Below, in pieces: positions 1 to 10,600 of a DNA stretch of 64,000 nt. The notes under the pieces are model-generated. The model worked only from the letters and a program-made list of their open reading frames with translations. It was not told the DNA's origin and searched no databases. Source of the DNA: Yes71-27 sp040758635 (GTDB lineage: Bacteria; Bacillota; Desulfotomaculia; Desulfotomaculales; Ammonificaceae); assembly GCA_040758635.1 (NCBI GenBank), contig JBFLVI010000002.1:62001-126000 (forward strand). Reading direction: 5' to 3'. Within the stretch, counting starts at the first letter, position 1. Each line of letters opens with the position of its first letter. The translations under genes and the position numbers were made by a program.

Positions 1-2778
1 CGGCTGGTTCAGAGCCGCCCCGACCATATCGCCGACACTCTCTGTGTGAACGGTAATGTAAAAATCGGGGTCGGGATAAACGGGTTTCCCCTCAATACTT
101 TTAACGAAGCCCGCAGCGTGCAACTCTTCGTAGGTAGGCAGCTCGAGGTCGGGATAAAGCTCCACCGTGCTCAAGACGCTGCGCAGGTTCATGTAATCGA
201 ACTGCACCTGCTCCCGCCAGTTTGGGTCGGCCTTAGTGAAAAAGTTAGCCTCACCGATTTTCTGGGGCAAAAACATTCTACGCTGGTTATAATTATAGGC
301 GGACAAAATCACGGCTACCCTATAGTGACCCGGGCTGTCCACCTCGCTGTACATGTCGTTCACGACTACACCGGAAACTCCAGCAAGCCTGGTTAAAGAA
401 GAGTCGAATCCTAGTAAGCCCGTAAAAATCTGCCGGCGGTACTCACGCGCCAGATAGGCAGCACGCCGCACCAGCTCCTGAAGCGCCTGTATCGCGCTCT
501 CATCACCTGTTTCAAATTCCAGGCGCACTACCACGTCCTGACCGCCGAAATACTGGTGGGCAGGCGACTCGGCCATCTGGACCTGCAGCGGAACAATAAT
601 GTTTTGCATCGAAGCCGTAGCCCGCACCAAATACAAGGATTCAATCGGAAAGTCCTCCATCGCCTCTTCGATGTCAAACTCCGACTGGTAAATCTCCAGG
701 GCCCGGTAGTACTCGGTGTACTCCTCTTCCCATAAGGACTTAAGATAGGCAGACTCCTTTTTGCTCTTGGGGTCAATAAAAGCCTGCCTCTTGATAAGCG
801 ACTGGATAACAGTATCTGCTCGCGAAATACCCTTCATCCCTGGTGCTTTAAAGCGCAAAAGACAAACGGGGATGTCTGCCGTGCCCGCTTCGGTATAAAC
901 GGCAAAATGCTCAATAATACGGCTCGGGTAATTCCGCCTAACCTCGTTAATTGTTTTTATGTTGTTCAGCCCGATTTCGAGCCATTCTTCGCCGCCAATG
1001 ACCTTGTAATACTTAAGCGCGCCAGCCCCGCTGGCATACTTATACTTCGGATTAAACCTCTCGTCCCCTGTGTCGGCGTACTTCTTCTTAAGAGGAACCA
1101 CCACCTCCCGCCACTCGCGCAAGGCCTCTTCCAAATAATAAAGGTCCAGAACCGCCTGCTCGTTTAACGCCAGGCTTCTGCCCTTCGCCTTCGTACGCAT
1201 GCTCTCGATAATGCGGACGCCCGACGGTGCATACTTCTGTGAATAAAGACGCTTTTCCGCGGCCTTGCGCCTGGCCAGCTCTTCCTCGGAGATTATCTTG
1301 AACGTAAAGTCGCTGCTCGTCCCGTCGAAAGGAGCGAAATACAAGCCGCCCGCCTTCTCAGAAAGCGAACGCTGATAATAATAGCGAAAAAGCGGCCAGT
1401 TAAACACTGCATTAAAGTCAAGAGTAGTAGGCAAATAGGCGGTATAGTCAAATACATAACATGTAAGATTAACGACTAACACCCCAGGAAAACCCGGCAG
1501 CGTAGAGCACTCTAAATTAGCAAGCGTAAGCGCGTCAATACCGTGAATATTATTCAAATAATGATTCTGCACCGGAAGGAAGGGGCACTTTTTAAACTGC
1601 GCCAGCAATGCACGCAGCCCGTTCACGTAGTACGTGACTTTTCTGCCGTTGGGCAGAGTTGTGTGATACGGCCTGCCGTTGATTTCCTCCTCGGAAGTAA
1701 AGTAAAGGGTTATCTCAACCATCGTTTCCGCATGTCCTGTCTCTTTAAAGGCAGAGGTCCTGGCGCGTATAAGGGGCACCTTGACGCCGGCGGTGCGCCT
1801 GGTAACGCGTATCGATTCGGGAGGGACCCTAAACTGAACGTCACCCAAACGCATTATGTGCGGGTCAAGCGAGCCATCCGGCAAATAAATCGGCCCAAGC
1901 ACCCGGTCACGGTCGTCCTCCGCCACAGTCCAGTCCGGGTCGTGCCACCCCTGCCCTTTCAAAAATGGCAAGGGACGCGCACCAAGCCGGTAAAAATCGT
2001 GCCGCGAAAAGTAAGACGGCTGCGACTGAATATCAACCCGCGCAAGGTCCTGCGCCAAGAGCGCCTTGTTTACGTTCACCCAGTTGCCTGCGCTATCCCT
2101 GACGTACGCAACCACCAGCCAGCGCCCGTAAGGGTCCTGTCCGGGCTGATAACCAGGAAACTGGATAGACTTGTCTATCTCAAGCACAACGTCTTTGCCG
2201 GCAACAAGGTCTCGCAAGTAATCGCGGGCCATGTAACCGCCCGGCTGCTCTTCGCCCTCAAAAGAGCTGCCCGTCCAGCGAGGTATCTCCGGTGCTTCGA
2301 CACCCCATAGCCTAACCTTTCCCAGGCCCTGCACGTAAAACGTGTCTCCATCGTACGTATTGAAAGCGTCGTGAAGAGGCGACCAGTCCACCCTCCCCAT
2401 CACTACGCGATGGGTGGGATGCTCGCCTAAGGGCGGCGGCGGCTGATAATAAGACGGCGCAGTATCGGTCCGTGCAAACTCGCTGACCACCTCATCCACG
2501 CCATACCTGCCGGCGATGATTTCCGGGTTGTAGCGCGCCAGCAGCGCCAGCGAAGAAGAGGGCAAGGACAAGCGCACGAGGTTCTCCCCGTCAAAAGTCG
2601 CCTCTACGGCTAACCCGCAAAACACCCGCAGCCTTTTGACAAACTTTTCAAGGTAAGCACGCAATGCAGACGAAAATACCGTCTCGGAAACCCTGTACAC
2701 CCGGCCATTCAGATTAACCAACCATACACCGGGACTCTCACACTTTAAATCGTCGATAACAAGCGCCAGAGTGCGCAC
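1..2778 (-). CDS. Giant baseplate-type virion protein with internal staphylococcal-nuclease domain (partial)
   Basis: The frame is open from a GTG at 2778 to the window edge, at least 926 codons, with an AGGAGG site about 7 nt upstream. Residues about 135-250 match the staphylococcal nuclease (SNase) fold: DGDT at 143-146, a VRLWGVEAPE strand at 155-164, and DPYGR at 215-219. These supply the Asp pair, Arg, acidic residue, Glu and second Arg used by SNase, with Glu in place of the usual second-site Asp. Later segments (for example ARTSAFKETGHAETMVEITL, then an AQFKKCPFLPVQN stretch) resemble baseplate or tail-fibre proteins of large contractile phages; that assignment is by resemblance only. 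It is the last known gene of the leftward virion operon, 11 bp after the 1624-residue protein. A virion nuclease role is an inference. The C-terminus lies outside the window. Confidence 0.8.
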   Translation of the reverse strand, partial: MRTLALVIDDLKCESPGVWLVNLNGRVYRVSETVFSSALRAYLEKFVKRLRVFCGLAVEATFDGENLVRLSLPSSSLALLARYNPEIIAGRYGVDEVVSEFARTDTAPSYYQPPPPLGEHPTHRVVMGRVDWSPLHDAFNTYDGDTFYVQGLGKVRLWGVEAPEIPRWTGSSFEGEEQPGGYMARDYLRDLVAGKDVVLEIDKSIQFPGYQPGQDPYGRWLVVAYVRDSAGNWVNVNKALLAQDLARVDIQSQPSYFSRHDFYRLGARPLPFLKGQGWHDPDWTVAEDDRDRVLGPIYLPDGSLDPHIMRLGDVQFRVPPESIRVTRRTAGVKVPLIRARTSAFKETGHAETMVEITLYFTSEEEINGRPYHTTLPNGRKVTYYVNGLRALLAQFKKCPFLPVQNHYLNNIHGIDALTLANLECSTLPGFPGVLVVNLTCYVFDYTAYLPTTLDFNAVFNWPLFRYYYQRSLSEKAGGLYFAPFDGTSSDFTFKIISEEELARRKAAEKRLYSQKYAPSGVRIIESMRTKAKGRSLALNEQAVLDLYYLEEALREWREVVVPLKKKYADTGDERFNPKYKYASGAGALKYYKVIGGEEWLEIGLNNIKTINEVRRNYPSRIIEHFAVYTEAGTADIPVCLLRFKAPGMKGISRADTVIQSLIKRQAFIDPKSKKESAYLKSLWEEEYTEYYRALEIYQSEFDIEEAMEDFPIESLYLVRATASMQNIIVPLQVQMAESPAHQYFGGQDVVVRLEFETGDESAIQALQELVRRAAYLAREYRRQIFTGLLGFDSSLTRLAGVSGVVVNDMYSEVDSPGHYRVAVILSAYNYNQRRMFLPQKIGEANFFTKADPNWREQVQFDYMNLRSVLSTVELYPDLELPTYEELHAAGFVKSIEGKPVYPDPDFYITVHTESVGDMVGAALNQP

Positions 2779-2789
2779 AAAACGCCCTC

Positions 2790-5700
2790 CTATTGGCTGA
2801 TGGCGTCAGCGATATTACGCTGCCACCAGTCAAGCGATAAATTATTGGTATTATCTTTAATCGCCAAATTAAACTGCATCGGCACCCCAGTGGCACGCCG
2901 GACGCCCTCCGAAAGCTGGCCGACCACATCTTCATGCCGGACATTCTGCCGGTCAGTGGCCGCAACACGCACGTCAAACGCCACCGGGGCAGGCGGGTTG
3001 TAAAGGCGCATATCCGCCTGCATTCCCCAGCGGTTATACGAAAATGGTTGCACATGCGGCGTAGCGACCCCCAGGTCAAGGGGGTCGTTGCGCATAAGCT
3101 GGAACCCGAAGTAAAGCGCGGAAAGCGATAGCGCAGCGGGTATAACGGTACGCGCCGTCTTACCGCGCATAATGCCGCGAATCCACTCGAGCGCGCTCTC
3201 GCCGCCCCACTGGCGCCAGAGCGAGTACCGCTCCGCGGCGGCCGCGCGCTCGTAACCGAGCTTCTTAAGCCTCTCAGTCAAAGCCTCACCGGGAGGTTCG
3301 GCCGGGAGCGCCTCTTCCACGGCACCGGTGAGAGTCTCTCTTCCAGCAAGACGCGCTATCCTGCCCATAATTCCCTCGCGCGCTTCGGCAGCCGCCTGCA
3401 AAAACTCGGGCGCCGTCCGTGGCGCGAGAACGTCCTCATACGCCAAAAGGGGAGCTTCGCGCTCCGCCAAAGCCGCAGATATTTCCTGCACCAGCCGCGT
3501 CGCGTCAGCGTCTGCAGAAACGGCAACGCTTATGCCAGCGCGCTGAAGCGCGGGCAACATCGTGCCGCGGATAAATCCGAGCTCGGCAGCGGCCGCCTCC
3601 TCAGTGCCCAGCCTTATCCCGGCCGCCTTTAAGTAGTCCCTGACCGCCCTCCGCACGCTCTGTTCCGCCCACTGGCGTACTCCCACGCGCAGCGCAGCCG
3701 TCTTACCTGGCAGAAGAGAAACCTCGATGCGCTGCTCAAAAATATCGGCAGCCCTCTCGATAGTGGGGTAGGGGAACTTGCGCGCCAGCCGCGCGGTATA
3801 AGCCGCATACAGCCGCCCGGCTCTTTCTTGAGAAAGCGTACCGGCCTCGACGGCAGCCTCGAGCTCATCAATAAGCGGCAGGTGTACCGGCTCGAACTCT
3901 TCCTTAAACCACCGGTAAGCCTGCCTGTACTTCAGGAGCGCGGAAGCGCGTGCGTCACGCTCAAGGGCAAGGATGGGCTCGCGGTACTCTTCCGGCAGCC
4001 TCTCGTAAATGTCAGGACGAAGGAGTGAAATGTCCGCTACTGACGGGATACGGGCGGCCTCCGCGTACATCTCAAGCGCCCTAAAAGTCTCCGCATAACG
4101 CCGTGCGGACGCAAGGTCGGTCAAAGAGCGCCTGACCATCCTGGCAGCACGGTCCTGGGCATACCGCAGGTCTATTTCCCGCCCCATCCGTGCCGCTTCC
4201 TCGCCTCGGCCAAGGTGGTAAAAATAAGTGTAAAGCATGTGCTCGAGGTCAGCCCTGGTCTGTGCAGCAAGAACCGCCGTCCGGCCGGTATCCAGGCGCA
4301 AAAGCTCTAGAGCATTAGCCTCTCTTATATAATTCAAAACCCTGTATGTGCCGCGGAAACCGACCGCTTCCTGAATTTCCTTCGGCGCGGTGTGCAAGAC
4401 CAAGTAGTCGCCAATTCGCATGCGCTCAAACGGGGAAATCTGCCGCGCTAACCTATTAAAGACCTCGGCAGTAGCCTGTATGTCACCCATCACCCGGTGC
4501 GCCGCCCTCTTGTATGCAGTGGCGGCTTCGGGGGCGTACCGCTCCACAAGCGCCTCAAGCCGCGTGCTAGGAGCTCCCGCGTACGCGGCAAGCGCCTGCA
4601 CGTCGATAACGGGCTTTGCCACCGGAAAGCCCATTCGCTCGAGCAGCGGCAAATCGAAACCCGTCACATTTTGGCCAAGAACCACGTCGGCGCTCAAAAG
4701 GAAATCAGCAAGACGCCTCAGGGCCCTGTCCTGATTTACCACACCCCGCTTTAGCCTCTCCAGGCCAATGCGTTCTATGTTCTCCAAAAACTCCTGCTCA
4801 AAGCGGCTCAGCACCCCGCCGGCTGCACGCCTGCTGACAAGCTCTTGCGCAAAAGATTCAACAGCTCGGCTAGGCCGTATAAATGTACGGAAAAAACGCC
4901 CGGTCGGAACCAGACGCCCCTCTTTCACCAAATACTCCCTTGCGCCGAGCTCAGTAAGACCGAATAGCTCCGGGCGCTTCGCCCCGGCCGCAAGTTCGGG
5001 CAGCGTCGTGGCCTCGATATCGAAAACCGCCACGCGCTGTCCCTCCTGCAGCGCGAGGGCGCGCTCTACGCTTTCCAAAATTCCCTGCGCTCTACCCCTA
5101 AAATAAGACGTCGGGGCGCTCAAGCGGGTAGCAAAAGGCAAATCCAAAAGCTGGGCAGCCTCATCGTAGCCGCCCCATGTAAAAAGAGAGGGAAGGTCGG
5201 CCGCGCGTACCGCAGTCCTGCCACCTCTCGTGCCGAAATACAAAACCCGGCCGGCCTCGGGCCCCTCCACGACCCGCCATTCACTGATACCCAAATCTTC
5301 CCGAATTCGCTCGGGCCGCACCAGGTAACCTTCAGCGGTCCTCACTTCTCCCAGGGAGGGGTCGCGCTGCAACGCGTACGCTATATTCTGAATCGCCTCA
5401 ACAGTGCTAAACCTCTCTGGAAATTTAGTGCCCTCAAACTCATGAATCAGGTCGGCAAGCCGGGGAGTCTTTACTTCCCGACCGGCCTCTATGGCAGCCG
5501 CCAGCTTCTCCCGTTCAGCAACATACTCGCCGTACCTCCTAACTACACTCCCCACAAGACTCTCTTGCTTCTCAGGAGAAAGCCTCGCTAAAGCGGCTTC
5601 CTCAGCGCTAACTCCGCCGACAATACGGTCAAGTAAATGCTCAGCAGTCTCCTCCCCCTTAATATAAACAGGACGATGAAGCGAAAGAGGCGCCTGCGCC

Positions 5701-7664
5701 GCCCCCGATATATATCGCGCCAAATCTTTGAGCTCTTCAAAATTCAAATTAGCCAACTGTTCAAGTACGCGCCACTCGGGCATCGAAAGAATACTAGCGG
5801 GCACCTTGGCGCGAAGCGTAGCAAGGTCCTCCACGCTAGCGAAATCAAAATCCGGGAGAGCATCAGCAATACGCTTCAGCGCATATTCCAGTTTGCCAAA
5901 CGGCGTCCCGGTCAGCCCGGCAGCCTGCTCGGCAAGAAGCTCGGGTAGATAGCCCCTGGCTGCCTTTAACCAGTCTTGCACAAATCGACGCCTAGCCTCT
6001 TCCGTAACCTCTGTAAAACCAGTTCTGGCCGCCCATTCCTGCGCAAAAGAAACAAACCTTTCCTGCAGCGATTGCACTATATCTTCAGCGTAGGGCGAAC
6101 CGCTCAACAGATAACGGTAAACAGGCATGCTTTCGAAAGCCCTGGCCACAGGAGCCAAGACCTCCAATTCAACGCCCTTCAGCCTTGCAGGCGTATAACG
6201 AAGCTCACCCGCCTCCGTCAGGCCAAGGAGGGCATCCACCACCCTTCTGTCAGCACTCCGGCGCGCCTCGCGAGTAAGAGCACCGGCGTCAACCGTGCTT
6301 TCAACAATCTCAGCGAGCGGTGCAGGCTTTAAAAGCACATTTTCCACAAAATCAGACAGGGTCGCAAACGGCCATTTAAACCGTAACGCGGAAGGGTCCT
6401 CAAAGACCTGTTCCAAAAAAACCCGCTGGCCCTCCGCGCCGGCGATGCGCCAGCGAGCACCAGTCTTGCGTTCAATTAGCTCACGCCCAATATACTCCTG
6501 CACGACGGCCTCCGGGAGCTCGCCGCGCTCAAGAGCGACCCGCGCAGCCAGCCGGTCTAACAAGGACGAACGTCGCTGAAGCGCCTTTTCGCGACTAAAA
6601 TATTCGAGGTCTTCAAGTTCCCGAACTGCCTGCCGCAGGTGATAGCCCCTGCGCTCCTCTCTAACCAACGACCTGAGTTCCTGAGTGCTCTGTAACTTCA
6701 AAGGCGGAAGGCCCATTTCAGCCGAAGCCGCGGTCTCGGACCATAAATCACGAGCCTCAGCGGGCAACATTCCGCCGTATTCCATTTTGCCGCGGTAATA
6801 AGTCATCCGCCTGGGATACGCCAGGCGACCCTCGATATTAACAAGGTCGACCGGCTCCCCGCTCCATGCCTGGGCGGCACCGGGCGAGTAACTTTCAAGG
6901 CCGCGCAAAAAACCCTGGTAGGAAGGGTAATCGTAATAAAAAAGCTCTGACAAAAAGCGGCGCCGCCACGATTCCCTCAATCCACCGAAGCGAAAATAAC
7001 CGGTAAACTCGCCACGCTCAAGCGCCCGCTCCACAGCCCATTCGGGCACGCCAGGTGGGACATCGCCCGCAGTAAGCGGCGAAAAGCGCAAGCCGACATA
7101 CTCAAAAAGCCCGCGAACAGCGGAATGCCGTTGCGCCATCTCGTAGAGCGCAGTGGTAAGCTCGGCGCGCTTCTGGAAAAACTGCTCCCAGGACGGCCAT
7201 TCCATCCTTTTTTTATACAGCTCGCTGGTAAGACTCTTGGCGGCCCTGCGCAGTTCAAAAAGTGAAGTGCCAGGACCGAGCCGCTCGCCGGCGCCAATGC
7301 GCTCGACGTATCTATTATATGTCTCCAACAACTCTTCTATGGGGCGGTAGAGATACGACCCCGGACGGATGTCTTCGCGGACAAACGTCTTATACCAGCT
7401 GTAAAACTCTCTGCGCGTAACAGCCTCAGATATGGGAATTACACCCTCGCGAAACTGCGCCAGCTGCCGCTGGACACCGCGCATCTCAGTAATGAGACCC
7501 GCAAGCTCCCGCAAAACAGGTTCTTCTATCCTCAATAAAAGATTCCTGACCCTGCCCTGAGCCCGCGGGTCTTCAATCCCTGTCAGGATAGACTCAAGCT
7601 GCCTCAAGACTTCCTTGTCCACAATCTTGCTCTGAAAACGCCCTACCGCCGTTTTCTTCGCCAT
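2790..7664 (-). CDS. 1624-aa virion protein with embedded DEDDh 3'-5' exonuclease domain
   Basis: ATG start at 7664. Residues 1-850 are mostly helical, Arg/Glu/Leu-rich sequence without a recognised domain. Residues about 875-1075 are a DnaQ/RNase T-type exonuclease: FDIEAT (D882, E884), GQNVTGFDLPLL (D1004) and HRVMGD (H1056, D1061) supply all five DEDDh residues in the right order and spacing. More helical sequence follows to about residue 1500, then one hydrophobic segment (TVIPAALSLSALYFGFQLM, near 1505-1525) and a roughly 100-residue tail. Its size, helical content and place after the tube and chaperone genes make it one of two tape-measure candidates, the other being the 1903-aa neighbour. 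The exonuclease call is firm by motif. Its job in the particle (DNA entry, host DNA breakdown, counter-defence) is inferred. Confidence 0.85.
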   Translation of the reverse strand: MAKKTAVGRFQSKIVDKEVLRQLESILTGIEDPRAQGRVRNLLLRIEEPVLRELAGLITEMRGVQRQLAQFREGVIPISEAVTRREFYSWYKTFVREDIRPGSYLYRPIEELLETYNRYVERIGAGERLGPGTSLFELRRAAKSLTSELYKKRMEWPSWEQFFQKRAELTTALYEMAQRHSAVRGLFEYVGLRFSPLTAGDVPPGVPEWAVERALERGEFTGYFRFGGLRESWRRRFLSELFYYDYPSYQGFLRGLESYSPGAAQAWSGEPVDLVNIEGRLAYPRRMTYYRGKMEYGGMLPAEARDLWSETAASAEMGLPPLKLQSTQELRSLVREERRGYHLRQAVRELEDLEYFSREKALQRRSSLLDRLAARVALERGELPEAVVQEYIGRELIERKTGARWRIAGAEGQRVFLEQVFEDPSALRFKWPFATLSDFVENVLLKPAPLAEIVESTVDAGALTREARRSADRRVVDALLGLTEAGELRYTPARLKGVELEVLAPVARAFESMPVYRYLLSGSPYAEDIVQSLQERFVSFAQEWAARTGFTEVTEEARRRFVQDWLKAARGYLPELLAEQAAGLTGTPFGKLEYALKRIADALPDFDFASVEDLATLRAKVPASILSMPEWRVLEQLANLNFEELKDLARYISGAAQAPLSLHRPVYIKGEETAEHLLDRIVGGVSAEEAALARLSPEKQESLVGSVVRRYGEYVAEREKLAAAIEAGREVKTPRLADLIHEFEGTKFPERFSTVEAIQNIAYALQRDPSLGEVRTAEGYLVRPERIREDLGISEWRVVEGPEAGRVLYFGTRGGRTAVRAADLPSLFTWGGYDEAAQLLDLPFATRLSAPTSYFRGRAQGILESVERALALQEGQRVAVFDIEATTLPELAAGAKRPELFGLTELGAREYLVKEGRLVPTGRFFRTFIRPSRAVESFAQELVSRRAAGGVLSRFEQEFLENIERIGLERLKRGVVNQDRALRRLADFLLSADVVLGQNVTGFDLPLLERMGFPVAKPVIDVQALAAYAGAPSTRLEALVERYAPEAATAYKRAAHRVMGDIQATAEVFNRLARQISPFERMRIGDYLVLHTAPKEIQEAVGFRGTYRVLNYIREANALELLRLDTGRTAVLAAQTRADLEHMLYTYFYHLGRGEEAARMGREIDLRYAQDRAARMVRRSLTDLASARRYAETFRALEMYAEAARIPSVADISLLRPDIYERLPEEYREPILALERDARASALLKYRQAYRWFKEEFEPVHLPLIDELEAAVEAGTLSQERAGRLYAAYTARLARKFPYPTIERAADIFEQRIEVSLLPGKTAALRVGVRQWAEQSVRRAVRDYLKAAGIRLGTEEAAAAELGFIRGTMLPALQRAGISVAVSADADATRLVQEISAALAEREAPLLAYEDVLAPRTAPEFLQAAAEAREGIMGRIARLAGRETLTGAVEEALPAEPPGEALTERLKKLGYERAAAAERYSLWRQWGGESALEWIRGIMRGKTARTVIPAALSLSALYFGFQLMRNDPLDLGVATPHVQPFSYNRWGMQADMRLYNPPAPVAFDVRVAATDRQNVRHEDVVGQLSEGVRRATGVPMQFNLAIKDNTNNLSLDWWQRNIADAISQ

Positions 7665-7679
7665 ACAAACACTCCCGTG

Positions 7680-10600
7680 TTACGCGGCCACAAACCTGGG
7701 GAACTCCTCCCGCAACCTGCGTCTGACTTCCTCCGTCCGGTCGCGGGTAAGCTCAACTTCCAAACGCCAGCGGTCGCTCGGCGAGACCCGTACTGATACC
7801 CCCTCAAGCCCAAGACCCAGAAGTATCCGCTCCAACTGCTCACGGAGCGCCGCCGCAGGAACACCCGTCCTGAAAATATCGGGGATAGCCGGAGCCCTCG
7901 CTGCTTCGGCCCGCCGCACATCGGCAGGCCACAGGTCAAAGTCGTGAATGTCCTTCCCTAGAGTCTGAACCACCTGGACCTTAATGTCTTCGAGATTTAC
8001 TTCGGGACGCCAGCCGGCCCATTCCGGGCCGGGCAAGTAATGCGTCCTGAAGTACTCGACCAGATTAACGCGCGACTCGACGGGCAAGCCCCAGAGAGAC
8101 TCGTAAATTCGCCGCTGGCCGCGCGGCACCACCTCGAGAATCTTCCGCTGCTCTACAGGGTCAGTAGTCTTAGCAAAATGGGTAAAGTACTCCCTCTCCT
8201 GGGGCGGCAACGCGCGCATTATATTTGTCCAGGGCGTTCCCGGCTCAAAGCCGTAAACGGTTGAAGTATACTGCTGATAATAATAGAGAGCCGCCGAAGC
8301 CCATGGAGTAAGCGGTACGACCTTGGCAGCACCCGCCTGTATCTCCGCTATCCTGCGATTTATTTCCTTTATTTCCTCGCTACGCCGCTCGCCTGTTTCC
8401 AGGTAAAGCCGACGCTTGCGCGCCTCCAGGCCGGCGACCAACTTTCTGCGCTGCTCCAAGTCAACCCGCGCGCGCTCAAGAAGAGTGCCGACATCAACGT
8501 GCTCTTCCCGAAGTGCGCGCCTGGCGGCATATTCATACAACCCGCGGTACTTAAGGTAAGCAAGGATGTCAAAATACTCTTCAATGTCGCGCACCTCGCG
8601 GACACGCTCGGGAATCCACTTCTCACCCGATAAATGTTCCGCTGCGGTACGCCAGAGAGACCCGCCAAGCGCCATTACTCCGCCGATGGCGGCGCCCCAT
8701 CTCCCGCGCCGGCCCATTACGAAATGCCCCAGAAAACCACCTAACAAAGCGCCGGAGAGCGCCGCCAGAGCAGGCGAACGGGCAATAAACGACTGGTAAG
8801 TGGGAACCAGCCAGCTCGACCACGGCGCCTTCCAGTCGCCCCACACGTCGCCATAAACCTGCTCGCGCAAATAAGACTCGAGCGGAGAGCGCACGTGAAG
8901 GAACTTGGTGTGCAGGGGGGTGTCAAGGTGAGCAAGTCTCTCGAAGAAAGCCGCCCTAGCAATTTCTCTTGGAGTAAACCGCGACCAGACACCCGCCTCC
9001 GACCAGTCGGTGAGCGCCTCCTTGGCGTAGCCTCGCTCAACCAGCACCCGAGCGAGGCTTAAATCGCCGAGATAGACCGCGGCACGAATCGTACCGTAAG
9101 TGTCATCGGCAAACTTTTGGTACGGGTTGTACGCGATGGTAACCTCAGCGCCCGGACGTAAAAATCTGCCGAGCTCCTCTGCAGTAACGCCCTGCGCTCT
9201 GACACCCGCGACACGCACCGGATGCTCAGGGTACTCCTCGGTGAGGAACATGCCCAGGTCAAGCACCCTGGTTACGTGAACACGCTCGCGGGCAAGGTCA
9301 GTATAACGAGTCTGGAAGTGGTAGGGATAAAAAGTGTGTTTCCGCTTTACCGCCGCCATGCGCCGCTTGGCCGCGGCCACCTGCTTCCTGACGTCCTCGG
9401 GAAGGTCCATGTGCGTGACGACGTCACGCCAGAAACGCGCTTGAGGACTCCACGGCGCCACGTCAGCGAGAATGAGAAAAATGTCTACCGGTCCGTACAA
9501 ACCGAAACCAGGCATCGGATGGACAACGTGCGTCCTCAAGTAAGCCTCGCCGGGCAGGCGAACCTCGCCGTAAGGAATAGCATACGGGTCGCCATGGCGG
9601 AAATCTTTGAAATACTCCGGCCCGGGCAACCACGGAGGCATAAGGTTTTCAATAGGATTGATTTCTTCAATGTGCCGCATCCGGTGAGGCAAAAACCGGC
9701 GCGCAATTTCCGAAATCCCGCCAGACAGGCCGCCCAGATTGGCCAGCTCCCACCAACGCCGCTCAAGGTTGTAGGCCCTCGCCGCTGACTGTAATGTGGC
9801 GCTGTCGGGCATAACCTCGCCGAAAAGCGCCTCTGTCGTAAAGCCGTAGATACCGGCGAGCTCTCGGGCCATATAAACGGCCTCGCCCATCCGATACTTA
9901 ACATCCGTCGGCAGGTAAAAGTGCGGCGGGAGCACCTGCTCCTGCGTCGGCCCGTAAGCGGCGACAAACTCGCCCCTGGCGCGGATGGCAGCGTTGATAC
10001 CTCTAAGCTGAGCCGCGACAGGTAGATGCACAGCGGCAGGGTACGGAACAGCAGGGTAACCGGCAAAATACGGAGCTGTAGGAGCGCCCTGGGCCTCTCC
10101 GGCACCGCCGGGCAGGCCGAAAGGCACGGCATACGGCACGTAGACCTGCGGTGTGACTGTGCCGCCCTTCATGACGCCCACAGTCTTAAGGTGCTCATTA
10201 ATAAGCCGCAGCTGCTCGGCAGGCGCCGGTATACCGCTCACGACCGCCTCTGCCGAGGTCGGAGGCACCGCCGCAGCAGCAGCAAGGCCGGCCATAACCT
10301 CTTCGGGGTGCATCAGGCGCCGAGGCTTAAACACCTCGCCCAGGGTAACGTTTAAAATCGGCCCCCATGGCGTAAGCTCCTCAAACATCGGGGCAGTGAG
10401 CGGATAAGGCCGGTCATAATAATGGAGTCGCTCGAAATAGTAAGGGTCGATAAGCCGCTGAATCGGCGCAAACGGAAACCGCGGCGTGGGCAGCCAGTTA
10501 TAGCGCCAGTATGTATCTTCAGGATAGAGCTCCTGTGAGTACCGCCAGTCGGAAAGCGCCATCAGGTACTCGTTGGGCAGGTAGTAATCAACTTTCGACC

